From Monomorium pharaonis (lineage: Eukaryota > Arthropoda > Insecta > Hymenoptera > Formicidae), in the NCBI RefSeq assembly GCF_013373865.1, contig NC_050474.1:14323045-14387044 (forward strand): a stretch of DNA of 64,000 nucleotides, given 5' to 3'. The notes beneath the pieces are model-generated. The model worked only from the letters and a program-made list of their open reading frames with translations, was not told the DNA's origin and searched no databases. The position numbers and the translations under genes were made by a program. This document shows, piece by piece, positions 10,669-20,460 of this stretch; the first letter of the stretch is position 1, and every line of letters starts with the position of its first letter.

Positions 10669-10836
10669 GTTAAAATTTTCTGTACTTACAGATATCGGAA
10701 ATCTTCAAAATCGATTTTCTCGAGTATTTTTGAGAAGCGCATCGTATTGCTTTAGGAAATTGAAGTCCGGGTACTGATCTTCAAATCCTATAAGTATAAA
10801 AAAAATCGGTGTTCCATGACCCGTAAGGTCTCCTTG

Positions 10837-11230
10837 TAAGATTAAACATTCCCTGTAGCATAGCGTAGCTCGCGTCATGCATAAATCCGTTGACGTCTTT
10901 CATCGTACTCAAACTAGTCACGCAGTTATCCACGTAAAAACTCTCCATTAATTTAGGGATATTGACCGGTGCATCTATCATGTTTAATTTATGTTTTTCG
11001 TCAGACATTAATTTTCTCAAGTGAAAGTCAATTATCGCTCCGAGAAGAAAAAGGCTACTCGTTACACCGAAAACTACTCGAGCATGTATAAAGGTTATAA
11101 TTCTACCGAGTTCGTCATACCATAGAAACCTGAGATAATCACGATCATCTTCATTCAAACTTATTTGCAAAAAGGCCTTTTCAATGTCTGCAACAATACC
11201 AAATTTTTCTTTTCTAAAACGCAAGAGTAT
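10837..11230 (-). pseudogene. BEL Pol: reverse transcriptase, palm (between MITE and Gypsy insertions)
   Basis: The translation contains VADIEKAFLQISLNEDDRDY, with the first catalytic Asp. It continues through FLWYDE and FGVTSSLFLLGA to FYVDNCVTS, the BEL form of the YxDD box with its two acidic positions as DN. The frame is open across the whole segment. The right edge is the Gypsy TSD (11227-11230) and the left edge the MITE TSD (10837-10839). Both flanking pieces continue the family sequence in register. Confidence 0.9.
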
Positions 11231-11474
11231 TGTAACGCGCACACTTGCGGAGAGGGAATAAGACACACACTTTTTAAATCAGAAGAATCGAACAGCTTTT
11301 ATTGCAGTTATAGCAAAACGTCCGTACAAACTCGAAGTCGTTCCGAGACTGCCTATTCTTCTTTGTTTATCTCCCTTGCCGTGGCTCTTGACAGCTGACC
11401 GCTGCCGCCGATCGATATTCCCGATCCGACAACTGACTCACGATCGCAGAATATATCGGGCAGCGCGCGTAACA
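11231..11474 (-). repeat. Gypsy A 3' LTR
   Basis: This is 244 bp with TG...CA-type ends on either strand (TGTAAC/TAACA). It carries tttaaatcagaagaatcgaa and the block ccgatcgatattcccgatcc, both shared with the 5' LTR. Confidence 0.93.
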
Positions 11475-11490
11475 CTGCCCTCCCTCTTAA
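11475..11490 (-). promoter_or_regulatory. Gypsy A polypurine tract
   Basis: On the minus strand AAGAGGGAGGGCAG directly precedes the 3' LTR. Gypsy B has a G-rich tract at the same place (27737-27756). Confidence 0.85.
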
Positions 11491-12135
11491 AGATTGTCGT
11501 CCCGACAATCCGGAAGGCAATTCGACGCGCCTCTCTGAGTCGGCGTCTCAGGATTCTTGGACGATTTCCTGCCCTCCCCGTGCAGTTGCAGCAAGTACAA
11601 TAGGCCACGTCCATCCGAGCTCGCCTCCTTCTAACTGGATACCCTCAAGCGTCTTCCCTCGAAGAGCTGGTTAGGCTCCTTCGCAGAGATCCTTGCGCCC
11701 GATTCCAGTTTTCCGCCGCCCGTGCTCTTCCACCTTGAGCCTTGATCACTTCTCGCTTCTCCGCGCCAGGTCTTGAGCGCTTCTTACTTTCTTCTTCGGG
11801 ATCAGAAGGGGAAATAATTTCCGTGAACCCAACGCTTTTAAAGCTCTTTGCCCCCTGCTTCGGCATTTGCCCAAAGTCCCACGGGAAAACCACGGTCAAA
11901 AACCGTGGGAGAGGCAGACTTGAGAAAAAAAAAAACATCCTGGATCAAAAATTCAGTTTCTCTTTTCTTCCCAGCTTTCTTTTACGTAACTGAAACAAAA
12001 CGAAAGAACAAACAAACGCAGAAAAATCAACAGCTTTAACTTTTCCTTTAAAACGAAACAAAAACATTCCTCCTCTTCCTTCACGCTCGCGTACAGGCTC
12101 AGGCTCGTTTCGGTTTCGTTAAGGAGATTCTAAAA
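11491..12135 (-). other. Gypsy A 3' untranslated region
   Basis: A stretch of 645 bases between the integrase stop and the polypurine tract. Several frames are open, but none resembles envelope or another known protein. It contains the conserved hairpin at 11877-11910 and is related to the matching region of Gypsy B (27480-27740). Confidence 0.6.
11877..11910 (-). promoter_or_regulatory. conserved hairpin in the Gypsy 3' region (copy A)
   Basis: On the minus strand TCCCACGG pairs with CCGTGGGA across a loop that contains a third element, CCGTGG. The first arm can pair with either, giving two alternative stems. Gypsy B carries the same layout at 27494-27524 with a paired change in the stem. 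Confidence 0.6.
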
Positions 12136-12957
12136 CTAATTTCTTTCCTGAAAAGGAGCTAAATGGTTCGCATGGACGACTTTATTTTTAAAGCGGAAAG
12201 ATTTCTCTATACAATATAAAACATCTCCAAGCTTTTTCTTAATTTTCCAAGGTCCCTCCCAAGAACTCTGCAATTTCGAGGCCCTTCCTGCCACACGTCT
12301 AGGATTAAAGAACCAAACCTTCTGTCCCGGCTCATAAAGCACTCGCCTAGTTCGTCGATCATACCAGAATTTTGCATTCTTGGAACTGATGCGAAGACGT
12401 TGACGGGCGAAACGATGGACTACATCGAGTCTATCTCTGAGTCTGGAAACAAAATTTCCATCTTTTTCCTTCTCTTCTTTTTTAGAAGGGGGACATCCCC
12501 TAAGAAGATCTAAAGGCAGACGAAGATCCTGTCCCAGATATATTTCAGCCGGAGACGCTCCAGTAGCCTCTTGCTTCGAGGAACGAAACGCTAGTAGAAA
12601 CAAAGGAATCCACCGATCCCAATCCTTCTGATTTTCGCAAACGAATTTTGCCAGATAATCCAAGATGGTACGATGCTGACGCTCGACTTGTCCGTCCGAT
12701 TGCCGATGAAGAGGTGTCGTTCGCGTCTTTTTCATTCCCAATAGCATCGACATTTCCCGGAAAAGTTGAGATTCGAAATTCCTTCCTTGATCAGTATGTA
12801 ACTCCAAAGGAATTCCATGCCGAGAAAACACTTGCTCAACCAATGATCTTGCGACGGTATTAGCTCCCTTGTTTTTGAGAGGAATCGCTTCTGGCCATTT
12901 GGAAAAACAATCCACGATTACTAAAAGATACCTATTCCCCGAAGAAGAAACCGGCAA
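12136..12957 (-). CDS. Gypsy A integrase, catalytic core and C-terminus
   Basis: An open frame of 273 codons. The DDE residues are at LVIVDCFSKW (residue about 15), LHTDQGRNF (about 60) and SDGQVERQHR (about 95). The tail has the GPY/F-like block SWEGPWKIKKKLGDVLYC (about residues 230-250) and ends HANHLAPFQ, typical of Gypsy integrases. The methionine at 12957 is only the first after a frameshift. The zinc-binding finger lies upstream in another frame (13074-13388), with an in-frame stop between its His and Cys pairs. The enzyme would join viral-type cDNA to host DNA. This is the best preserved part of Gypsy A. Confidence 0.88.
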   Translation of the reverse strand: MPVSSSGNRYLLVIVDCFSKWPEAIPLKNKGANTVARSLVEQVFSRHGIPLELHTDQGRNFESQLFREMSMLLGMKKTRTTPLHRQSDGQVERQHRTILDYLAKFVCENQKDWDRWIPLFLLAFRSSKQEATGASPAEIYLGQDLRLPLDLLRGCPPSKKEEKEKDGNFVSRLRDRLDVVHRFARQRLRISSKNAKFWYDRRTRRVLYEPGQKVWFFNPRRVAGRASKLQSSWEGPWKIKKKLGDVLYCIEKSFRFKNKVVHANHLAPFQERN

Positions 12958-13420
12958 GGGGCCAAGGATACTTGTATCCTCTCAAAGGGAGCGCCCACAT
13001 TGTAAGTTTGCAAAGGAGATTTCACTTTTCCGATGGGGCCTTTTCTTGCGACACAAATTTTACACGTGGCACATCATTTCTCCACATCCTTCTTGCTGGA
13101 AGCCCAATAAAAATGTTTACGAATTTTCTGGAGGGTCTTGTTCACGCCGAAATGTCCTCCAGAAGGAGAGTCATGAGCCTCTTCTAGAATTTCCTGCACC
13201 TTTTGTCGAGGGACCACGATTTGAAAAATACTCTTCTGTAAGTTCGGAGAAATCCACCTCTTATAAAGGACACCATTGATCATAGTAAGCAAGTCCCAAT
13301 GTAACCAATAAATCTTTAAAGAAATTTCTTCGGAAGCTAGTTCTTGCCAATCCGGTCGACTACCAGCCTTTTTAGCCCGTATTATCATTGAAGTAACGGG
13401 ATCTTGTAGCTGAGCGGAGC
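12958..13420 (-). pseudogene. Gypsy A integrase zinc-binding domain and linker
   Basis: The 104-codon frame at 13074-13388 contains a His pair (EEAHDSPSGGHFG), then FYWASSKKDVEK and a stop. CATCKICVARKGP follows past the stop, completing an HHCC finger. The region 12958-13073 reads in a shifted frame into the integrase core. Confidence 0.8.
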
Positions 13421-13421
13421 G

Positions 13422-14152
13422 CTATTCTTGAGGATTTCTTTCTGAGAAAAATATTCGACCAAAGACTGCTTCCTCAGACGTCCCTTTATTTAACTCGACC
13501 TTAGCGCAATACCGGCAGGGCATTTCCAAACATGAACGCCTCGAAAGTCCGTCAGCGTTTCCATGCGCCTTTCCATTTTGATCGAAGACGTCAAAATCGT
13601 ATTGCTGAAGGCGTTCCAACCATCTGGCCAATTGCCCTTCCAAATTCCGAAAAGACATCAGCCATCGAAGACTAACATGGTCTGTCCTCACAAGCAACTT
13701 CCGTCCATAGAGGTAGTGATGAAAATATTTTATTGAATCCACGACTGCAAGGAGCTCTCGACGAGTCACGCAATAATTCCGTTCCACCTTGCTAAATACA
13801 CGGCTGAAATAAGCGATGACCCTCTCCTCTTCTCCCTGCAATTGAGAAAGCACTGCCCCGATGCCATGATTCGAGGCATCGGTATCTAAAATAAACTGAC
13901 TTTCTTCCAAAGGAAAAGATAAAATCGGAGGGTAAGTTAAGACACGTTTCAAATTTTCAAATGCCTCTTGACATTCAAGAGACCAAATAAATTTATTATT
14001 TTCTTCGGACAATTTATACAATGGTTTTGCCAAAGTTGCAAAACCTTTAACAAACCGTCTATAGTACGAACAAAATCCGAGAAAACTTCGAACTTATTTC
14101 CGCGTTTTCGGAAGCGGCCAATTTTCAACAGAAGAAATCTTTTCTGGGTACG
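13422..14152 (-). pseudogene. Gypsy A RT thumb remnant and RNase H
   Basis: From 14150 the frame reads a DPEK-like motif as YPEKISSVENWPLP, a stop, then SFLGFCSYYRRFV, the standard Gypsy connection. The 203-codon frame at 13422-14033 carries RNase H: FILDTDASNHGIGAVLSQ (first Asp), RELLAVVDSIKYFHHYLYG (Glu) and LLVRTDHVSLRWL (second Asp), then GNADGLSRR. Sequence that should lie between the YLDD box and this block is absent. Confidence 0.85.
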
Positions 14153-15232
14153 TTACAACCCCATTACATCATCCAAATAAACAAAACAAATTTTAGAAAT
14201 TAAACCTTTCAATACTTTTTCCATCAAACGTTCAAACGTAGCAGGGGCGTTACAAAGATCAAAAGGCATAACTGTGAATTGCCATAAACCATTTCCAACA
14301 GAAAAAGCAGTTTTTTCACGATCCTTAGGATCTAAGCTTACCTGCCAATATCCGCTCTTTAGATCAATAGTGCAAAACCACGAATTCCCCGTCAAACAAT
14401 CTAAAATATTATCAATCCTCGGAAGTGGGTAGGAGTCTTTTATCGTCACCTCATTTAGCTTCCGAAAATCCACACAAAATCTTATAGTTCCGTCTTTCTT
14501 TTTAACTAAGACCGCAGGGGAAATCCAAGGACTGCTAGACTCCTCTATTACCTTTTGAACTTTCATCTCCTCCAGAATTTTATTTACTTCCGACTGTAAA
14601 TGTAGGGAAATTCGGCGAGGTACCTGCTTTATAGGGCGAGAATCACATAATTTTATTTCATGATATAAAACATTACAATTCCTGACAACAATATTTTCGG
14701 AAAAGACATGACAAAATTCAATCAAGAAATCAGAAAATATTTGTTTTTGAGAAGAATTCAAATTCCGAGAACTTTCCTCAAGAATCCGCGAAAGAGAGCC
14801 GGAGAGCTGCAAAGGGCAGTCCTGCATCCGAGAGCAGACAAGCCCGCGCTCCTCCACTTCGTTCCCCGTCAAACCGAGGGCGCTCTCAAATAATCCATCC
14901 AAAATTCCCGCCTTGGAGAGAAAATCTACTCCAAGTATGCACTCATCGACAATCTCCGCAACATAGAAAGGCAAAACAATACAAAATTTACCTAAAGAAA
15001 CTGTGGCTTCTACACGAGAAATTATCGGGACCTTTTCTCCAGTAGGATATCTTAAATCACAAAATTTTATATGCTCTTGCTCAAGGGAAGCCGCCATCTT
15101 AGTGCTTAAAACCGAAACGTCCGAGCCTGTATCAATTTTAAAGTGACACGGTTTATCATTCAAAGACCCCTTTACGCAGCAGCGCATTCGCGCCCACGCC
15201 CCCGACCCGTCGCACAAGAACAGCCTCGCCAC
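14153..15232 (-). pseudogene. Gypsy A protease and reverse transcriptase fingers/palm
   Basis: An open frame of 359 codons. The aspartic protease motif DTGSDVSVLS is near residue 33. RT blocks follow: PRRISLHLQSEV, SSPWISPAVLVKKKDG, RFCVDFRKLNEVT, SYPLPRID, CTIDLKSGYWQV (first Asp) and FVYLDDVM (the YxDD box). The frame stops three codons after YLDDVM. The family normally has about 65-80 residues (thumb and template grip) before the DPEK/RxFLG region, so a deletion at about 14153 joins the catalytic box almost directly to the connection. The protein could not be active. Confidence 0.88.
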
Positions 15233-15292
15233 GCGCGCGAAACGGGGCTAGAACTCCGTCTGCCGAGCGAGCCCCTATCAACCCGACAGAAT

Positions 15293-16331
15293 TCAATTTT
15301 CCGTCTTCCCCGCCGCAGGACATTCTGCGCGGAAATGCCCGGTCGCCCCGCACTGCCAACACTCTTTATTTTTACGTTCTCCTTCCTTAATCGATCCCTT
15401 AAAATTTTTCTTTTCCTTTTCCTTTAGCCCAGAAACTTCCTTCCGTTCCGCGCAGAAATTCCCGTTAAACTTTTCCGGAAAACAGCTTCGATTGATGAAT
15501 TTAAGCGTTTTCGCCCGCTCAATCGCGACTCTTAAAGATGTTATCCTCTCCACCTGAAGAGTACGTTTTACGAATCCGTCTGACAACGCGGCAATAAACT
15601 GCGAGCAAGCGATTTTGTCGCGCACTTCATGTGTACACTCGAAATACGCTTTCCGGGAAAGACGCTCTAAATCCGCGCCCAACGTCGCGTAATCCCTGCT
15701 TCCGATTCAGTGAATTGGGTATAAAAATTTTGCTCTCCCCAAAACGGAGCCCCAATTGCGATTTAAGCTCCACGAAAGAAAGAGAGCCCTCACTCGCAGG
15801 GCAGTAGTTTAACAATGAACGCGCTTTCCCCCGTAAGCAGGAAGCTAATACCACCGCCTTCTCCGATTCACTCCAACGATTCGCGTTCGCGATAAGCAAA
15901 AATTGCGTCAAAAATTTGCGTAACGGGGCCGTTCCGTCGAAAGTGTTCGGTTTCAATTTAATACCGACAGATGCCCGCATGTCCCCACACGCTTCCATGC
16001 TCGCACCGCTCTCACGCGACGCGCCCCTCACGTTCCCGGTCGAACGAATATTATCGGAGGGACTTAGCTGGTTTTTCGTCACTCGGGAAGACTGCAGCCG
16101 TCGTAGTGCCTCTACGAACTCCCGCTGCTACTGCGCCTGCTCCTCTCACATCCGCCGGAGTTCTTCTAATAGAAGCAGGAATTCCGGCGCAGCTGCTCCT
16201 GAAGGAGGCCTGGGAGTCTCGACGCGCCTCCCTCCTGTCTCTCGCTCCAAATCCCGTGCATCTGAGCTGACATCCTCTACGGCGGCAGAAGCGTGGGACC
16301 AAGTCACGACAGGAGAACGGGGAATAGACAT
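15293..16331 (-). pseudogene. Gypsy A gag
   Basis: The N-terminal frame from 16331 has a coiled-coil-like LLLLEELRRM stretch and, past a stop at about 16146, continues in the frame at 15627-16082. That frame has the capsid-like stretch KPNTFDGTAPLRKFLTQFLL and ends after a frameshift near 15690. The 129-codon frame at 15293-15682 has the capsid end (CSQFIAALSDGFVKRTLQVE) and the zinc knuckle CWQCGATGHFRAEC (C-x2-C-x4-H-x4-C) close to its end. Gypsy B carries the same gag (26560-27253). Confidence 0.8.
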
Positions 16332-16427
16332 TTCTCCACTCCGCTGTTCCCGTCCTCTCGTTTCTTTTCACCTCTAACACTTAATTTCACTCTCACACAC
16401 GCGCGCGAACTTCAGGATCTGTCAAAC

Positions 16428-16445
16428 ATCCCGGACGAGCCCCCA
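16428..16445 (-). promoter_or_regulatory. Gypsy A primer binding site, tRNA-Pro type
   Basis: On the minus strand TGGGGGCTCGTCCGGGAT starts five bases inside the 5' LTR end. This 18-mer is the classic complement of the tRNA-Pro 3' end used by murine leukaemia-type viruses, which is established knowledge. Gypsy B has TGGGGTCTCGTCCGAG at the same position. Confidence 0.85.
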
Positions 16446-16450
16446 AAATA

Positions 16451-16694
16451 TGTAACGCGCGCGCTCGCGGAGAAGGAATAAGACACACACTCTTTAAATC
16501 AGAAGAATCGAACAGCTTTTATTGCAGTTATAGCAAAACGTCCGTACAAACTCGAAGTCGCTCCGAGACTGTCTATTCTTCCTTGTTTATCTCTGTTGCC
16601 GTGGCTCTTGACAGCTGACCGCTGCCGCCGATCGATATTCCCGATCCGACAACTGACTCACGATCGCAGAGTATACCGGGCAGCGCGCGTAACA
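16451..16694 (-). repeat. Gypsy A 5' LTR
   Basis: 244 bp, the same length and ends as the 3' LTR. No clear TATA box is seen. Confidence 0.93.
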
Positions 16695-18652
16695 CTATGG
16701 ACAAAATCAGTTCAATCATGTTAGGTCCCTTTTCCAAACAAGCATTTAACCATGGAGAATCTTGGAGAGTCTTTACTTTTGGATGACGCATCGAATACAG
16801 GCCTCAGCTGTCTGGTCTTTCCTGTCAGTAATTTACCAGCGATATCAGCTCCGATAAGGATTTTAATAGGTTGAGCATGGTCAGACTCACCCGATTCTTC
16901 TGTTAACTGGATGCCTAGGACTTTCAACTCATTAATCCACGGTTGCTTGACCTATAGAGGAACATCTGCACATATTTCGTCTTCATCGTAGGCTTGGAAA
17001 TTGCAGGCATACTTTCCATCAAGATTGCTTATATGAACTAGGTATTTTTGGTGTTCCTTGATTTCTGAAGATACGTTGCCGAACAGGGAGTGCCTCAGCT
17101 GTAACTTACCGATCGACTCATATTTCATGATGCAGATGAGATTCTTACACACATACGACTTAGTCGACCCTGAATCGAAGAGGACGCGTACGACACGTTT
17201 TTCCTGCTTGTTCCTGATTATCATGCGTAAGATCTGCAATATCACTTTTGGTTTTCTTGTGTGACTGAATAGTGACTTCTCATCTTTGACGACACTCTCG
17301 TCTGCTTTGTGAGATGTCGTTGCATTACTGTCGCCCATAACCTCTGGGCACATGAGCACAACATGACGACTGCAAAAGGCACACTTCAGATTTCCTCGAC
17401 ACGTACGGCTTTGATGTCCGATCCTCAGGCAGTTGAAACACGCATTCTTGGTTTGCAACATCGATTTTCTATCGCTCAGTATCATTTTGCGTGCTTTCTC
17501 GCATTTCGGACTTGCGTGTTCGCCCTCGCAGAACACGCATACAATTTTAGTAGGCTTTCCGCTCGCGTGTAAACTCATAGCAAAAGGCGTATCTTTGGTG
17601 AGTTCTAAGCGTTGTTTATGTTTCGACTGCTTTCGATCATTCATGTCGAAACCGTTCACCGCGATCGTTATTCGCTCTTCATTCTCCACTTCCGACTGTA
17701 AAAATTTCATCAATCGCATGAGTCTATCCTCTCTCGGCGGTGGTTCCGCGGTGTATTCCATACGCTGTGGTGCTGATGGCGTCACTTGATTCCGTTGCCA
17801 TGCACGTAACAATTCTTCCGGCAACGATGATTCGACGAGGGGATACAACATGGCGCCGCATCGGTCCGTGGTCACACCAAGAGATTCGAGAGCTCGAAGT
17901 TGAGACTCTATTTTATCGAACAGACTTGCTAACTTTATTTTCTCATTAGGCTTCATAGCATTTTGCAGAACCAACTTTAATAATTCACGCACGTACACTT
18001 CGACGAGCATCTCATCACGCCCGAATCGATTCTTCATCGCGGCGATAGCTTTGTCATAGTTTTCATCGGTAGGCGGGAAACTACCGATTAGTTCCGCCGC
18101 TCGCGAATCCGGAACCACGGTTTGCAGGAAATATTGGAATTTGGTCTCTTTGTCGATCGTAGCGTTTTCATGAATTTTCTTGAACTGAGACCAGAATCGC
18201 AGCCATTCTTTAATATCTCCATCGTATCTCTTGAGTTCGATCTTCGGCAGCTTGATTTGACTTGTCTGAGCGGATACTTGTGCACGGACGCGAGTGTTTG
18301 CTCCGTCGTTGATAGTCTCATTGGCGTTCGGTGCAGTTACGATTGGTGTGCCTAGTGCGTTCATGGCGGCGAGCCTTGCTCGTATGAACTTCCTTTCATA
18401 CTCATCGTTGGTGGCATCCTCTATGGCGATGGCCTCGTCTGTCACGTCCTCCGTCTCGTGCATGCATTTTATCAATACATCATTAGCTTGTCGCAATTTC
18501 TCGTGTCTTTCCTCTAAAACTTGTAGATACACGAATATTTCTTCTTTATCTGTTGGTCTCGTGGCCGTACCCGTTAGAGTCGTGGCTAAATCATTTATTG
18601 CGCGTGTGAAGGCAGTGCGGTTCGTCATGCGTTTTTTCCTCGCGGCCTCCAT
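16695..18652 (-). pseudogene. BEL Gag, aspartic protease and start of reverse transcriptase
   Basis: A 566-codon frame (16952-18652) begins at the ATG 35 bases inside the 5' LTR. DUF1759-like Gag spans about residues 140-290 (KLPKIELKRYDGD, then EWLRFWSQFKKIH). Cys/His motifs are CVFCEGEHASPKC and CFNCLRIGHQSRTC, then CAFCSRH. The protease motif is VRVLFDSGSTKSYVC. After one in-frame stop at 16952 and a frameshift near 16790, the frames at 16573-16927 carry KILIGADIAGKLLTG, TRQLRPVFDASSKS and the RT entry GPNMIEL up to the Gypsy insertion at 16694. Apart from these breaks the polyprotein is well kept. Confidence 0.88.
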
Positions 18653-18687
18653 CTTGAGGTGCTTGTCTTTTCACTCGCGATACTAAG

Positions 18688-18946
18688 TAATGGGGAGATC
18701 GTTCAGAGAAAACTAGAAATAGGAATACTGATAATGACGACACTTTATTACACCTTCGTGCCTTTTTACACGCCGCATGAGACAAGATTACTATACTCAC
18801 ACAGACTTAGAGAGGTGGGGGGGGGAGGCCGCGAGAGAAACGGACACGGATAGCTCCCTCTTACGTCGATCGAAAGATATCACGAATCGGTAACCTCGAG
18901 TTTACCAACGCTGTAATGATAAAGAAGAACTTCTCCTTTTCTCACA
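18688..18946 (-). repeat. BEL 5' LTR, inner end missing
   Basis: This matches the 3' LTR from the outer end inward to about 18688 and then diverges. The 33-bp U5 end present at 6833-6865 is absent, and no convincing primer binding site is seen between 18653 and 18687. A small deletion at the LTR/leader junction is the likely cause. Confidence 0.75.
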
Positions 18947-20460
18947 ACAACAAATGAATATTGTAATTCATGAAATCATCTCCATACAATTCTTCTATTT
19001 GCAATACAAATGTTCGTAATGTTTGTTCAACAACGATAAATTTGTTATCAGAAATGTGTTTGTAGAAAAATATATATACTAAATACAAAAAGTAGCCAAT
19101 GTTTAATGGATTTCTGTGGCATTAATCCACTTAAACAAGGCAATGAATAGTACAGTAAGAAATTTTTCCACTCTGAGGCCTTAAACAATTTCTTTTGAAC
19201 TATTGATCGTGGTATTCGTGTTATTTCTGATGGAGGTAGTATACTTGTCAATTTATTATCAAAAACTTGTTGATATTTCCCTAAATAACACTCTTTATTA
19301 TGATTCCTGGAATCAAACCATGCCATAACAAACTGCTTAATCACGCCTTCCGCAACACTGTACATATAATCTGGCGGGAAAGACTTAATTATGTCAAACA
19401 GCGGTATAAGTTGTGTCACTGAAGAACCCTTAACTCCTTTCACTGTGATTTTTTGAGATAATTTTTTTAACATGTTTGTTGTGTTGATGTTTTTACCGTA
19501 AAGCACAAAGATCTCCACAATAAACGCGTTTAAAACCCCCGCTTTTTGTATTAACCTCTTTTCCTTTGTGATAGCAATATGAACATCCGTATTTGCCGTT
19601 GAATTGTTTTGTATTATCGACCTTGCTATTGAATCAACCGTAGTTAGAAGTGTATGAACCTTAATACATATTGCTTCCTTATGCATGAATGTTGTTGTAA
19701 TAAAACCATTATTATGTAAGTTAATAAATTCATCAATGAATGGCCGAAGAAAAATATTCATATTTGCTTTCACAGACATCAAACCATATGCCCGCTAAGA
19801 GAATATGTTGCCTTCGCAAACGATAAGGCAATTCGTTTATTGTAACTAAAATCGGCTAAATGGATGACATGGAAGATTAAAATAATTATACCCCATCACA
19901 ATTCCACTGGAGAATACTGTCATTATCTCCAATGATATTTTTATTTCTTAAATTATGGTATATGTTATATTTTTATTTCTACAATTATGGTAAATGTTTC
20001 CATTAATGACATCACTTTCCATTTCTTTAGTTTTTTGTGCAAATTAGGAATTGTGCAAAATCTTCGGACTTTACTAATTCTATTAATTGCTCTTTGAGTG
20101 GAATATGTATAAAATACTTATTTCTTTTATTGAGATACTTTTCATTGTAAATTTTTGAACAAACTTCACATTTCATTTGATTATTGGTACATGAATTCAG
20201 TATCGTATAACAATCCGGACAGTAATAATATTTACACGCTTTACTTTCTGGTAATGACTTATTAATATATAATAATAAATATTTAGTACACACCATGATG
20301 TGTACGGGGAAGATGACAATCAATTATTTGAATAAGAGATTCTAATGCAGCATCGGTCAGTTGATGACGAGGAGCCAAACTCACAAGCAGCATTTTACTT
20401 TCTTCTTTTGAAAGATTGCATCCTTCGTATAGTACTTGGCGAAACTATAACATGAAAAAA
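18947..20460 (-). pseudogene. EnSpm/CACTA transposase, N-terminal and central segment
   Basis: The ORF at 20027-20323 has a Cys motif (YYCPDCYTILNSC, then KCEVCSK) and YFIHIPLKEQLIELV, typical of animal EnSpm proteins. The 244-codon ORF at 19048-19782 holds VKGVKGSSVTQLIPLFDIIK, a DYMYSVAEGVIKQFVMAWFD block (usual form DYMHxVxxGVxKQ), PPSEITRIPRSI and KASEWKNFLLYYSLPCLSGL. After a frameshift near 19060 it continues KFIVVEQTLRTFVLQIEELYG to NIHLL at 18951, where the BEL TSD begins. The block then resumes at 6828. The remnant upstream of 20340 may be an earlier exon. Confidence 0.8.

Larger units (their letters stand above)
9830..10836. mobile_element. foldback MITE with about 375-bp arms, PIF/Harbinger-like ends
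   Basis: The 5' arm (9830-about 10210) is the inverted copy of about 10460-10836 with few mismatches, around a loop of about 250 bp. The ends are CAAGGGGACCT and AGGTCTCCTTG. The 3-bp TSD TAA is at 9827-9829 and 10837-10839, and removing the element and one TAA restores the reverse transcriptase reading frame of the BEL element. TWA target sites are typical of PIF/Harbinger elements, so that superfamily is inferred. It has no coding capacity; the 82-codon open frame inside is a by-product of the arm sequence. Each arm contains a tRNA-like segment. Confidence 0.85.
11231..16694 (-). mobile_element. Gypsy-group LTR retrotransposon (Gypsy A), nested in BEL
   Basis: The two LTRs are both 244 bp (11231-11474, 16451-16694) and differ at about 20 positions or fewer by eye. 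They start TGTAAC and end TAACA. The flanking 4-mers GTAT (11227-11230) and CTAT (16695-16698) form a TSD with one substitution. On the minus strand the order is PBS, gag with a CCHC knuckle, protease, RT, RNase H, integrase, as in Gypsy. Total length is 5464 bp. Several stops, a frameshift in gag and a deletion in RT make it non-autonomous. Confidence 0.93.
6833..18946 (-). mobile_element. BEL/Pao LTR retrotransposon inserted in an EnSpm transposon
   Basis: LTRs of one sequence lie at 6833-7124 and about 18688-18946. The plus-strand ends are TG (6833) and CA (18946), and the 5-bp TSD ACAAC is present at 6828-6832 and 18947-18951. On the minus strand the order is 5' LTR, Gag with zinc knuckles, aspartic protease, reverse transcriptase, RNase H, H2C2 integrase, DUF5641-like tail, polypurine tract, 3' LTR, as in BEL/Pao. 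Two later insertions split it: a Gypsy element (11231-16694) and a foldback MITE (9830-10836). Without them it is about 5.6 kb, a normal BEL size. Confidence 0.9.

Noticed and set aside
11645..11938. Gypsy A third ORF (envelope-like)
   Set aside because: No signal peptide, cleavage site or membrane segment pattern of an envelope. Gypsy B's related region is not open.
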